Shown here in pieces: positions 35,943 through 44,606 of a stretch of DNA of 64,000 nucleotides; position 1 is the stretch's first letter; the number at the start of each line of letters is the position of its first letter. The translations under genes and the position numbers were made by a program. Under the pieces are notes generated by a model. That model searched no databases. It saw nothing but the letters and a program-made list of their open reading frames with translations, and had not been told where the DNA came from. Source of the DNA: Thermostichus sp047462415 (lineage in GTDB: Bacteria > Cyanobacteriota > Cyanobacteriia > Thermostichales > Thermostichaceae); contig NZ_JANSJE010000004.1 in NCBI RefSeq assembly GCF_047462415.1, positions 62,001 to 126,000 on the forward strand. The letters run 5' to 3'.

Positions 35943-36226
35943 GCTAGTTCCCCCGATTGAGCTGGATGAATACAGATTGCAAATTGACTTGACAAAAAGC
36001 TTGTGTTTGGAGATCAACAAAAGCCAAAGCCCTAAGCTGAATGAGAGCAACAGCGGTGCCCTCTCGTTCGCTGGAGAGACTGCCCCTTAAACCCACCCGG
36101 TCAAAAGGAACTCTCCACTCCGTAACAGGCTGACCACCGTTGCCCTCAACAACCTCGTCCCCCGGCGCCTGCACGACCGGCCAGCTATCTTCTGGCCAGC
36201 GTCAAGGGGGATCCCAAGCCAAGGGC
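35943..36226. other. cpcA-cpcC intercistronic region (operon II)
   Basis: About 284 nt with no recognised gene. On the minus strand GCTGGCC-AGAAGATA-GCTGGC near 36180-36205 forms inverted elements that may lower linker expression relative to cpcBA, as in operon I. The spacing resembles the 298-nt gap at the same place in operon I, though the sequences differ. Confidence 0.35.
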
Positions 36227-36709
36227 CTAGCTGAGCGCGTTGATGGCGTAGTCGATGTAGGTGTTGGCTTCGGTGGCCGCTTGCCCGGTCAGGCCGTGGT
36301 TGGCTTTGATGTAGCGCAGGGCTTCGATAAACCAACTGGGGGAGAGTTCAAAAGCGGCGTTGATCTCGCGGATCCCGGCCAACTGATACTCGTCCAGAGG
36401 GCCGGTGCCACCGGCTACCAAGCAGTAGGTGATGTAGCGCAGGTAGTGGCGCACATCGCGGGCGCACTTGTCTTTGCCGGCCTGGGTGTGGCACTGCCCG
36501 CCCGGCTGGGTGGTGTAGGGGAACTTAGCGTAAACCGCTTCGGTGGCACCGCGCACCAGCTCGTCGGCACGGCTGCTCAGGACGCGGGCGGCTTCCATGC
36601 TGGCGGCAGCTCGCTGAAAACGGCCATTGATGGCTTGCAATTCGCTGTTGCTCAGGTAGCGCCCTTGGCTATCGGCAGTAGCAATGGCGTCAACAATTGG
36701 GGTTTGCAT
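36227..36709 (-). CDS. cpcA: Phycocyanin alpha subunit (operon II)
   Basis: 160 residues: bilin Cys82 in DKCARDV, ITYCLVAGGTGPLDEY, FELSPSWFIEALRYIKANHGL and C-terminus DYAINALS, all canonical phycocyanin alpha. An additional Cys73 (GGQCHTQ) is unusual. It is two residues shorter than typical CpcA. ATG 36709 has AGGAG eleven bases upstream. It follows cpcB by 175 nt. Confidence 0.93.
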   Translation of the reverse strand: MQTPIVDAIATADSQGRYLSNSELQAINGRFQRAAASMEAARVLSSRADELVRGATEAVYAKFPYTTQPGGQCHTQAGKDKCARDVRHYLRYITYCLVAGGTGPLDEYQLAGIREINAAFELSPSWFIEALRYIKANHGLTGQAATEANTYIDYAINALS

Positions 36710-36884
36710 GATTCAAAACGCTCCTTTACTTAAGCTCAATGCAAAAACAAAGCAAAAGATTCAAAGTCGCAACTGCAAAAAAGCTGCTTTTCCAGGGATC
36801 CCCTGTCAACCTAAGCTGCTTTGGATTCCAGAGTGGTCTTCACAACTGGATCCGTCTACAGCAGAAGCTCTGGCCCAAAAGGGA

Positions 36885-37403
36885 TCAAACGACAGCCGCA
36901 GCGGCGCGATCGAAGTAGGATTCGATTTCGGCAATCAGAGCGCTGCAATCGCCCCGGGTGATCCCGTTGGGGTCGTTCACCACCGCCACCGCGGCTTTTT
37001 TCATCTTTTGGATGCCGTTGGCCACCGAGCTACCGGGGGTGCCCAAGGCTTGATAGGTCTCCCGCAGGCCGTTCAAGCAGCGCTCGTTCAGCACGCTGGC
37101 ATCTCCGGCTGCCACGGCGTAGGTGATGTAGCGGAGGATGATGTCCATATCCCGCATGCAGGCAGCCACGTTACGGCTGGGGTAGGCAGGGCCACCGGGA
37201 GCGTTCAAATTGGGCTCCTCGGCAAACAATTGACGGATGGCATCGGTCACGATCTTAGAAGCGTTGCTGGTGAGGCGGTTCACAGCATCCAAACGCTTGT
37301 TGCCCTCAGCAATCACCTGCTGGAGAGCCGCAAACTCGTTCTCCCCCAGGAAAGCACCTTTGGAGTCAGCTTGGGCAACCACTTTGCCAAATACATCGTT
37401 CAT
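36885..37403 (-). CDS. cpcB: Phycocyanin (or PecB-like) beta subunit (operon II)
   Basis: 172 residues with bilin cysteines Cys82 (NVAACMRDM) and Cys153 (ITRGDCSAL). At position 72, where phycocyanin beta has the methylated Asn, the sequence is GGPAY, i.e. Pro72. That and several other stretches (GIQKMKKAA, NDPNGITRGDCS, FDRAAAAV) recall phycoerythrocyanin beta. ATG 37403 is preceded by GGGAGATTG; a TTG three codons upstream is the less likely start. It is the first gene of operon II. Confidence 0.9.
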   Translation of the reverse strand: MNDVFGKVVAQADSKGAFLGENEFAALQQVIAEGNKRLDAVNRLTSNASKIVTDAIRQLFAEEPNLNAPGGPAYPSRNVAACMRDMDIILRYITYAVAAGDASVLNERCLNGLRETYQALGTPGSSVANGIQKMKKAAVAVVNDPNGITRGDCSALIAEIESYFDRAAAAVV

Positions 37404-38127
37404 GGTTTTCAATCTCCCTAGCGAAAATAAAAGAGGTTATGAACCCACATTCCCTACCGCCGACCGGAGGACACACGCCAGTCGGAAAGGCGACACTGCT
37501 TGGATCCTCAGTGCCGAAGGGCGCTGCTTGGCCTACAGACCCACCGACGGGGTCAAAGCCAAGAGAACCAAGATGAGCCAGCAAAGCCCCTATCCTCCAG
37601 CAAAGGTAAGCTGCTGCCGAGGGTAAAGCTACTCCAGGTTGCAATCCAAAGAATTGGACTTGGATCAGAACCCTCAGCCGCTGCCGCCAACCGCAACTGG
37701 GCAGAGGGGGAAAAGTCGGCTCCCCTTGTTTCCAGTCTTTTTCTACCGCGAAGGCAGGAAGCGGTTGCATCAAAAAATGTAAATTGCCTTCACCTCGCGC
37801 AAAAAGAGTTGAATTGCTTTCCAAGCTGCTTCCCATCTGCGATCCCGGCCAACGCTCTCCATCTTTTTAGCGGGAGTTTTTTACAAAAGAACATGGTACT
37901 TTGCTTAGCTTTACAATATAAAGAAAGGTGTCAGCCTCGATCGCGGCTTTGCCGCTTGGCAGGGAGCCATTTTCGGTGTCGGGGCGAACACTCTCAGAAA
38001 AGAGACATAATTTAACATTTGCTGAGATCCTTGGATGGGCCTGGGGTTGGGGCAAAATCTGAGAAGGCTTTTCTCGATGCCGGCAATTTTCGGTATACGC
38101 CTTTACAGAACTTTTGGATGATTGCCT
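37404..38127. promoter_or_regulatory. Divergent promoter region between cpcB (operon II) and cpcT
   Basis: About 720 nt without a convincing gene. The centre (37770-38020) is AT-rich with TTTTTTACAAAAG, TTTACAATATAAAG and AAAAAATGTAAATTGCC, echoing the TGTAAA/TTTACA words upstream of operon I. GCGGC-TTT-GCCGC (about 37943-37955) forms a small stem. It presumably drives cpcBACE leftward and cpcT rightward from a shared control region. No start site is known. Confidence 0.45.
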
Positions 38128-38745
38128 ATGCCTGTCGGGTTTGATCGCACCGCTTCCCCGGAACTGCTACAGATGGCGCGCTGGCTGGCAGGAGACTTCA
38201 GCAACCAAGAGCAAGCCTGGGAGAATCCGCCCTTTTTTGCTTCCATTCGGGTGGCCTATCGCCCCTTGCCGGCTCAAGTGTTGGGTGGGATTGGCTTTTA
38301 TGTGGAGCAAGCTTACAGCGGCCATTTGGAGGATCCCTATCGGCAGGCGGTGGTGGAATTGACTCAGGTGGGCGCCGGGATCCGGATTCGCAACTACCGT
38401 CCGCTGGAGCCGCAGCGGTGGCGAGGCTGTGCCCGGGAGAGGGCAGACCAACTGCGCCAACTGAGCGCCGCCGATCTGGCTTATTTGCCTGGGTGCGATG
38501 TGCAGGTGCGACGGGAGGGATCTGGCTTTGTGGGCGTGACGGAGCCGGGGTGCCGGTGTTGCGTGGTGCGCAACGGCCAGACTACTTATTTGCAGACCAC
38601 CTTGCACCTGAGCGAGAGCGAGTTTTGCAGCCATGACCGAGGCATGGATCCCATCACCCACCGGCAGGTTTGGGGGGCATTGGCGGGCGCTTTTCGCTTC
38701 CAAAAGGTGGTCGATTGGCAAGCGGAGCTGTTGCTGTGCGGATGA
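38128..38745 (+). CDS. cpcT: CpcT/CpeT-family chromophore lyase
   Basis: 205 residues with the family hallmarks: MARWLAGDFSNQEQAWENPPFF, IRVAYRPLP, GIGFYVEQAYSG, LPGCDVQVRREGSGFVGVTEPG, and DRGMDPITHRQVWGALAG. CpcT attaches phycocyanobilin to Cys153/155 of the phycocyanin beta subunit. It lies divergently from phycocyanin operon II, a fitting location. ATG 38128 is preferred; a TTG two codons upstream is weaker. The stop is four nt before the next gene. Confidence 0.93.
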   Translation: MPVGFDRTASPELLQMARWLAGDFSNQEQAWENPPFFASIRVAYRPLPAQVLGGIGFYVEQAYSGHLEDPYRQAVVELTQVGAGIRIRNYRPLEPQRWRGCARERADQLRQLSAADLAYLPGCDVQVRREGSGFVGVTEPGCRCCVVRNGQTTYLQTTLHLSESEFCSHDRGMDPITHRQVWGALAGAFRFQKVVDWQAELLLCG

Positions 38746-38749
38746 TCCA

Positions 38750-39838
38750 ATGCAAGTGAGGTCGAGCCCAAAGGATGAGCCACGGTCGGGGGGGATGTTG
38801 CCGGCTCTGATGGTGATGCTGGCTTTGCTGCTGCTCGGTGTTGGATGTGCTGGCCAGGGGGAATCTGTCGCCCCGGTGTTGATCCCTCTCCCGCCGCAAG
38901 CGGGAACTGAGTCGATTCCCATGCCGGTGCGCACACTGGGCAACAGCCGCTTTAAGTTGCTCGGCTTGAACGTGGGGGTGGCCGGGGCCGGCGCGGAGTT
39001 GCTCTTGGACACCGGCTCGGCAGGTCTGCGCATTGTATCGGCGGCGGCAGGTCGCTTCGGCCTAGAACGGACGGAGATCCCTTCTACCGTCACCTTTGCC
39101 GATGGCACCCAGTTTGTCGGCGTATTGGCCCGTGCCCCCTTCAGCATCGGCGGGATCCCCAGTCGAGAGCCGGTAACGATTCAGTTGATCGACCGCATCG
39201 CCTGTGTGGACGCGCTGGTAGCCAATTGCTCAGACAACCTGTTTGGGGTGGGGCGGCCTTTTGCCGGGATCCTGGGCACGTCCCTCGATGAGCGCAGCCC
39301 CGATCCGGAGCTGTTCAGTCCGCTCACCCGTCTGCCGGGCAATTTTCGCTCCGGGTACATGATCCAAACGGGCGGCTTCAACTCCACCCAGGGCCTTTTC
39401 ACGGTTGGCCTGACGGACAACAACACCGCCGGCTTTAATTTCCGGCAGTTTCCCCAAGTGGGGAGCTTTCCCGATGGCACCCCCATCTGGCGGGATGAGG
39501 CTTTGCAAGTGGCCTACAGCATCAGCAATACTTCCATCCAAAATGCCCTCAGCCCCACCCAGTTCGACAGCGGCTCTTCCGACATTTTCCTCAACGTCAG
39601 GCTGTTGGGAGCAGCTCCCTTCTCCACCTCGACTCTCCCCCCTGGGGCGGAATGGCGAGCAGTGTTGGAGGGGGCTTTCGACTACCGTATTCGAGTTGGC
39701 TTTCCGATTACGCCCAGTCGAGATCGAATTTTTGTGAGCGGCAACCAGGGGGTGCAACTGTTGGGCATGCCGCTGTTTTTCAACACTGATGTTGCCTTTG
39801 ATGTTGAACGGGGTCGGGTCGGCTTTCGCGTGCGTTGA
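38750..39838 (+). CDS. Putative lipoprotein with pepsin-like aspartic protease fold (DUF3443-like)
   Basis: 362 residues. A hydrophobic N-terminus ends in lipobox LGVGC (Cys33). The body has two aspartic-protease-style triplets: LLLDTGSAGLRI (Asp87) and TQFDSGSSDIFL (Asp273), spaced as in a two-lobed pepsin fold, plus GILGTSLDE between them. DUF3443-type bacterial proteins share the first motif. Proteolysis is inferred, not shown. It starts four nt after cpcT, implying co-translation. A protease substrate in the phycobilisome is not suggested by the lipobox, which places it on the periplasmic side. Confidence 0.65.
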   Translation: MQVRSSPKDEPRSGGMLPALMVMLALLLLGVGCAGQGESVAPVLIPLPPQAGTESIPMPVRTLGNSRFKLLGLNVGVAGAGAELLLDTGSAGLRIVSAAAGRFGLERTEIPSTVTFADGTQFVGVLARAPFSIGGIPSREPVTIQLIDRIACVDALVANCSDNLFGVGRPFAGILGTSLDERSPDPELFSPLTRLPGNFRSGYMIQTGGFNSTQGLFTVGLTDNNTAGFNFRQFPQVGSFPDGTPIWRDEALQVAYSISNTSIQNALSPTQFDSGSSDIFLNVRLLGAAPFSTSTLPPGAEWRAVLEGAFDYRIRVGFPITPSRDRIFVSGNQGVQLLGMPLFFNTDVAFDVERGRVGFRVR

Positions 39839-39933
39839 AAAAAAAGAGCTTGTTGCAGACTGTTGCACGGCTGGCCAGATCCAGCTAGCTTTCCCCGGTA
39901 CCGGCCACATTTCGAGCGGTACTGAAAGGGCAA

Positions 39934-40995
39934 TTAAGGGTTCTGCTTCCCTTTGGTCAGGAAATAGCGGCGGCTGATCCCCTGGGTCAACAAGACAAAC
40001 AACACCAGGGATCCCTGAATGATGCCGGCCAGCGAAGACTCCAGTTGCAAAGAGAGAGGCAGTTGCAAGCTGCCGATGTTGAGGCTGCTGAAGAAAAAGG
40101 CAATCGGCAAAATCAGCAGCGGGTTAAAGCCGGCCAGCATCACCACCAGCAAGGCCAGAAAGCCCAAGTTGCTGGAAATGTTGGGGATGAGACGATGGAA
40201 CAGAGCCAACACCTGCAAGGCGCCCGCCAGCCCTGCCAGTCCTCCACAGCAGGCAAAGGCCATGAGCAACCTTTGGGTAGCCGGGATCCCCAGCCGGAAG
40301 GCAGCTACGGGGTTTTTCCCCACCGCCCGCAACTGCAGGCCAAAACGGGTGTTGTGCACCACCAGCAGCGTCAGGACCAAAGCCAACAGGGCCAGCAGCA
40401 ACGCCACCGGACTGGCCTCTGACCGCCCCCAGGTGGGCAACCAGAAACGGGGATCCAACAATTCTGTTCCGCTCATGGAAGCCACCCCTGGCCTTTTCCA
40501 AGGGCCGAAGATCAGGTACAAGACCCAGCCTTGGGCAACAAAGTTCAGCCCCAGACCGGCGAAGATCTCGTTGACCCGTCCCCACACATTCAGGATCCCG
40601 GCCAACAGGCCCCAGCCCGCCCCGCCCAGGATCCCGGCCAAAAGTGCCCAGGTAATGGCCAGTGGCGGTTCCAGGCGCACCAGAAAGGTGGCCGCAATGG
40701 CCCCGACCACCATCTGCCCTTCGATGCCCAAGTTGTAGAGACCGGCAACAAAGGTGAACACCAGTCCACAGCAGCAGAGGACAAGAGGAGCCAGCGTCGC
40801 CAAAACCCGGCCAAACTGAGCTTCGCTGCCAAAGGCCCCCTGCCACATGCTGGCTGCCACCTGGAGAGGTGAAGCCCCCGCCAACAGGATCACCCCTGCC
40901 ACAAACAGCAGCGCTGCCAGCCAAGCCAATCCCTGGATTGCCCAGGTGCGCTGCGGAGACAACCACGACCGGCCCGATGCCTCGGCTTCCACCAT
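39934..40995 (-). CDS. ABC transporter permease, BPD_transp_2 / nucleoside-sugar type
   Basis: A 353-residue polytopic protein: LVFTFVAGLYNLGIEGQMVVGA, GVNEIF-like GRVNEIFAGLGLNFV, and GLQLRAVGKNPVAAFRLGIPATQRLL are typical of permeases that import nucleosides or simple sugars with a lipoprotein receptor (BmpA/NupP group). No ATPase, receptor or second permease is adjacent, so partners must lie elsewhere. ATG 40995; the next gene on the same strand is 62 nt upstream. Confidence 0.8.
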   Translation of the reverse strand: MVEAEASGRSWLSPQRTWAIQGLAWLAALLFVAGVILLAGASPLQVAASMWQGAFGSEAQFGRVLATLAPLVLCCCGLVFTFVAGLYNLGIEGQMVVGAIAATFLVRLEPPLAITWALLAGILGGAGWGLLAGILNVWGRVNEIFAGLGLNFVAQGWVLYLIFGPWKRPGVASMSGTELLDPRFWLPTWGRSEASPVALLLALLALVLTLLVVHNTRFGLQLRAVGKNPVAAFRLGIPATQRLLMAFACCGGLAGLAGALQVLALFHRLIPNISSNLGFLALLVVMLAGFNPLLILPIAFFFSSLNIGSLQLPLSLQLESSLAGIIQGSLVLFVLLTQGISRRYFLTKGKQNP

Positions 40996-41056
40996 GCGCC
41001 GTCACCTCCTCCCAAGTTCTCAAGGAGCAATGTTTAGAGTTTTGATCGTAAACGCC

Positions 41057-42796
41057 TCAGGAAGGCTCCCCGCTGGCCGCATCTGAGAGGGAGCGGTGCA
41101 CCAGTTGCCAGCCCTCCACCTCGGCCAAAGGCTGCAGTCCCAAGTCTTCGATGTCAACCTGTTCTGCCTGCACAGGGGATACCCAAAGGTAGTCTCCATG
41201 CTCCCCTTGTTGCAGAGCCTGATCATCCACCCATCTTCCCGGATTGGGCGTATAAAAGGCGATGGCCTGCGCCTGACAGACATCCGGCAAGCCGCTGCGG
41301 CCAATATCCACCACGGGAAAACCAGTGTCTGCAGATCCCAGCATCTGTTTCCAGTCCATCTGGGCAAAAGCAGGGCTGAAATTGCCGAAGTCAGGCCGCA
41401 GGAGGATGCTGACCATGGCGAGAATCCCGGCAGCTAGGAGTGTGCCCAGCCAGAGCTCCCCGGCATGGTGCAGCACCCGCCGCCAGCTCCAGATCCCTGG
41501 CAGCAAGAGGTACAAAAGCCCCATCACCACCAGAGGCCAGGCATGGGGTTGTAGGAGCTGCAGACCGTCTACGCCCAGGCGGACGGCTACCCCCAAACCC
41601 AAAAGCAGCAGCCCTACCGCCGCCAACCCCCAGGAGAGCACCTGGGCCAGGTGGGGTCTGTCTCGCCGAGAACCTCGTCCCGCTGTCCCAGTCGAGGCGG
41701 TGCGGAGCGGAAACGGCAGAGCTTGATCGAGGACCACCCCCGCCAGCAGAGCTAGCCAGGGATAGAGCTGCACCGTGTAGTAGGGGGTTTTGGTGGGATA
41801 AAGCTGCAATAGAACCAAAAGCAGCAGGGGAAAAGACCAGATCAACAAAGTGGATGCCGGCTTTTGCCGCACCAAGAGAATTCCTCCCACCACCCCCAAA
41901 ACCGTCCAAGGAAAGCCGTGGGCCGGGATGTGCCAAAAGTAGTACCAGCCGGTGGCATCGGCATGGAAGGGTTCTTGCCCCAGATCCCACACCTTTCCCA
42001 CCAAGGTGGCCAGCACCTCGGAACCGTATACCCCCATGGCCGGCACCAGCCAGAGGCCAAAGATCCCCAGGCCCAGCAACATCCCCAGCCAAAAGGGGGC
42101 GGATCCCAGCCAGTGGCGCCGCTGCTGCACCCAGTAAGGGATCAAAGCCGCTGCCGGCAGCAGGATCATGGCGCTCTTCATCAAAAGGCCCAGCCCAAAG
42201 GCCACCCCCACCAGCCAAAACCAAACTGGGTGGCCGCGGCTGCCGTTCACCAGCCCCAGGATCCCCAAGAGCTCCAGGCAGGTCAGGGGCACATCTTGCC
42301 CCACCAGCCGCCCCTGCTGTACCCAGAGGTAGCAGAGGGGCAAAACCGCCATGCCCAGCAGGGCCGCCCGTGTCGGCAAAAAAGCCCGCCCAATCCAGCC
42401 CACCAGAGGAATGGAGAGCAAAGCGGCCAGGATCCCGGGCAGCCGAGCCGCCCATTCGTTGATGCCGTAGAGGGCAAAGCTGAGGGCCACGCTCCAGGTG
42501 AGCAGAGGCGGTTTCTCGAAAAAAGGCTCCCCCAAAAAAGTCGGCCCCAGCCAGTTGCTCCCCCACAGCAGCTCGCGGGCCATCTGGGCATAAAAGCTCT
42601 CGTCGCAGCCAGCCAAACTGGGATCCGCCCCCGAAAGCACAAACAGGGGCACCGCCAGGCCCATGATCAACAGGCTCAGGCCCCAAAAGGGCAACAGGTG
42701 CGGGTCGCGGCGAAACTGGACAAAAGAGCTGGTTGCCGGCAGGGATCCTCGGCTGGGAGAACTGCCCAGACGGTTAGGTTGGCCGAAAGGACGCAT
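41057..42796 (-). CDS. Membrane glycosyltransferase, GT39/ArnT-like
   Basis: 579 residues from ATG 42796 (upstream GTG and TTG are in frame). Many membrane segments; the first luminal loop has the acidic motif GCDESFYAQMARELL and FEKPPLLTW typical of PMT/ArnT-type polyprenyl-phosphate-sugar transferases. KTPYYTVQLYPWLALLAG is another family landmark. The C-terminal soluble domain (about 470-579) is periplasmic. Donor and acceptor are unknown; lipid or protein glycosylation in the envelope is inferred. Confidence 0.8.
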   Translation of the reverse strand: MRPFGQPNRLGSSPSRGSLPATSSFVQFRRDPHLLPFWGLSLLIMGLAVPLFVLSGADPSLAGCDESFYAQMARELLWGSNWLGPTFLGEPFFEKPPLLTWSVALSFALYGINEWAARLPGILAALLSIPLVGWIGRAFLPTRAALLGMAVLPLCYLWVQQGRLVGQDVPLTCLELLGILGLVNGSRGHPVWFWLVGVAFGLGLLMKSAMILLPAAALIPYWVQQRRHWLGSAPFWLGMLLGLGIFGLWLVPAMGVYGSEVLATLVGKVWDLGQEPFHADATGWYYFWHIPAHGFPWTVLGVVGGILLVRQKPASTLLIWSFPLLLLVLLQLYPTKTPYYTVQLYPWLALLAGVVLDQALPFPLRTASTGTAGRGSRRDRPHLAQVLSWGLAAVGLLLLGLGVAVRLGVDGLQLLQPHAWPLVVMGLLYLLLPGIWSWRRVLHHAGELWLGTLLAAGILAMVSILLRPDFGNFSPAFAQMDWKQMLGSADTGFPVVDIGRSGLPDVCQAQAIAFYTPNPGRWVDDQALQQGEHGDYLWVSPVQAEQVDIEDLGLQPLAEVEGWQLVHRSLSDAASGEPS

Positions 42797-42878
42797 GAGA
42801 CAAGCCTTCTGGAACGACACCAAGGGGCGGCTCTGACCAAACTAAACTAAACCCTGCGGTAAAGAGATCTGGCTTTTT

Positions 42879-44579
42879 TTACGGAAGCTCCAGGGATCTA
42901 GAGGCGCTCTCCAGCTTATCTGCCAGAGAGGTCAAGCCCTGAAACCAGCCGAAAAACTGCTCGGCATAGGGTTGCAGGGCCGGTTCGAGGTAGTAGAAGT
43001 TCTCCCCCCGGTCGGTGAACTCCCAAAACTCCGCAGCCGTAGAGAGCAGCTCTTGGCGGATGCTCTGCAGGCGCGCCGAGGGCTCGTGCTGCATATCCCT
43101 GTAGATCAACTTGGCCAAATCCTCCCGCCCACGGCTGAGAAAGTAAGCCGCCAGCCGCACCTGGGTTTTGCGGATCCCGCGCAAGGTATTCTCCTGTTGC
43201 TCGCTTTCGGGGTCTTGGTCTAGGCGTAACAAGGCTTGCACAATGGCTTCGGTTGTTTCCGACTGCAGAGCACAGCTCAACTGGGCCAGCCTTCCCAGAT
43301 CGAAGCCAAAGGTTTCCGAAAGGAAAAAGAGGCCGGCCTTGTAGGCAGTCAAGCTGTAGTAGCGAAAGTAGTCAACAATCTGCAAGACCAGGGCCGACTG
43401 ACGGTGGTGTAGGGCTGCCTCGGCCAGCAGGCGGTATTGCTTGAGCAGGTTGTAGCCACCGCGGATGTCGCGCGCGTTGATGACAGCCCGCAGGTAGGTG
43501 TTGAAAAACTTGATCACCCACCCCGCTACCGTGAGTCGTTGGGTTTCCAGGGCGCGGATCCCCAGCTCCCGGCTGTGAATGGCCACCAGGGTGCTCGCCT
43601 GCTGCATGCCGTTTAGCCCCTCGACAAACAAGGCCTGATACTGCCGCAAGATCTTCAGCTCCAGCCAGGATCTCTCTGCCTCGATCTGGCTCAATAGGCC
43701 CTTATCCACCGAAGCAAAGTCCGGATCCCGCTGCAGAGCCGCGGTCAAGAGAAACCAGGTGGGGTGCAGTTGTGCTTTGTGCTCGGCATAGAAGATCCAT
43801 AGAGACTTTAGACTATCCAACGCTTCCAAGAAAATGCTTCCCTCCTGTTGGCGGAGAGCGCTGGTGGCGATGCTTTTGATCTCATCGAGGGCAGCAAGGC
43901 AGCGCTGATGAGCTGGCGAACATTGGCCTGTTGGAGAGTGCTGCTCTGTTGCCACACCACGCCGACGCCAGCGAGAGAAACGACTCTCCTCGAACCCGAA
44001 ATCAGATCCCAATCTTCTGGAGACAAGGGATCCCAGGACGGCCTGCCGCACCTGCTGCTCAATGCGACGGATGATCGAGGTCGGTTGCAAGAAGTTAAAC
44101 ACAAAGCGAAAGTAGGGGATCAGCACCAAAAACGAAGCTGTGCCCAGCAGCAGGTTCAGCCCGATGAGCAGCCCCGGATGTCCGCTGGCGGGATCGTAAA
44201 AGCTCAGGGCTATCGAGCTCCACAAACTGACCACATTGGCCAGGATCAGGAAAAAGAAGAGATAGAAGTTGACCTGCTCGCGCAAAAACAGCTCGGTGAC
44301 CTTCGGGGTGAAGCGATCCGCGCTCAACTGCACCACAATGGCCACCACCGAGAGGGTAACGCCCAACACCCCCGACAACACCTGGGTCAAGGTGGCTACA
44401 AATTCTTGCAAAGCCTCTGCATCCTGGGTGGATCCCGTCCAGGCCAGGTTCAACCCGCTCTGGATCCAGCGGTGCCCACCCCAGGCCCAAAGCAAACCTG
44501 CTCCCACCCCCGCAGCGCTCCAGGGCAGAAGGCGAGGGCGACGCCCAACACAGTTGGGAGCTGTGTGTATCTCTTTCAC
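42879..44579 (-). CDS. DUF2254 family membrane protein
   Basis: 566 residues. Four membrane segments lie in the first third (WSAAGVGAGLLWAWGG, LSGVLGVTLSVVAIVVQLSADRF, YLFFFLILANVVSLWSSIAL, GLNLLLGTASFLVLIPYF), then a long soluble cytoplasmic helical region. The first-third sequence fits DUF2254. GTG 44579 is the only plausible start near the membrane region. Function unknown. It lies 28 nt downstream of ftsY, possibly in one operon. Confidence 0.75.
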   Translation of the reverse strand: MKEIHTAPNCVGRRPRLLPWSAAGVGAGLLWAWGGHRWIQSGLNLAWTGSTQDAEALQEFVATLTQVLSGVLGVTLSVVAIVVQLSADRFTPKVTELFLREQVNFYLFFFLILANVVSLWSSIALSFYDPASGHPGLLIGLNLLLGTASFLVLIPYFRFVFNFLQPTSIIRRIEQQVRQAVLGSLVSRRLGSDFGFEESRFSRWRRRGVATEQHSPTGQCSPAHQRCLAALDEIKSIATSALRQQEGSIFLEALDSLKSLWIFYAEHKAQLHPTWFLLTAALQRDPDFASVDKGLLSQIEAERSWLELKILRQYQALFVEGLNGMQQASTLVAIHSRELGIRALETQRLTVAGWVIKFFNTYLRAVINARDIRGGYNLLKQYRLLAEAALHHRQSALVLQIVDYFRYYSLTAYKAGLFFLSETFGFDLGRLAQLSCALQSETTEAIVQALLRLDQDPESEQQENTLRGIRKTQVRLAAYFLSRGREDLAKLIYRDMQHEPSARLQSIRQELLSTAAEFWEFTDRGENFYYLEPALQPYAEQFFGWFQGLTSLADKLESASRSLELP

Positions 44580-44606
44580 GGTGGCTTTTCCCAGAAAGGG
44601 GGCGCC

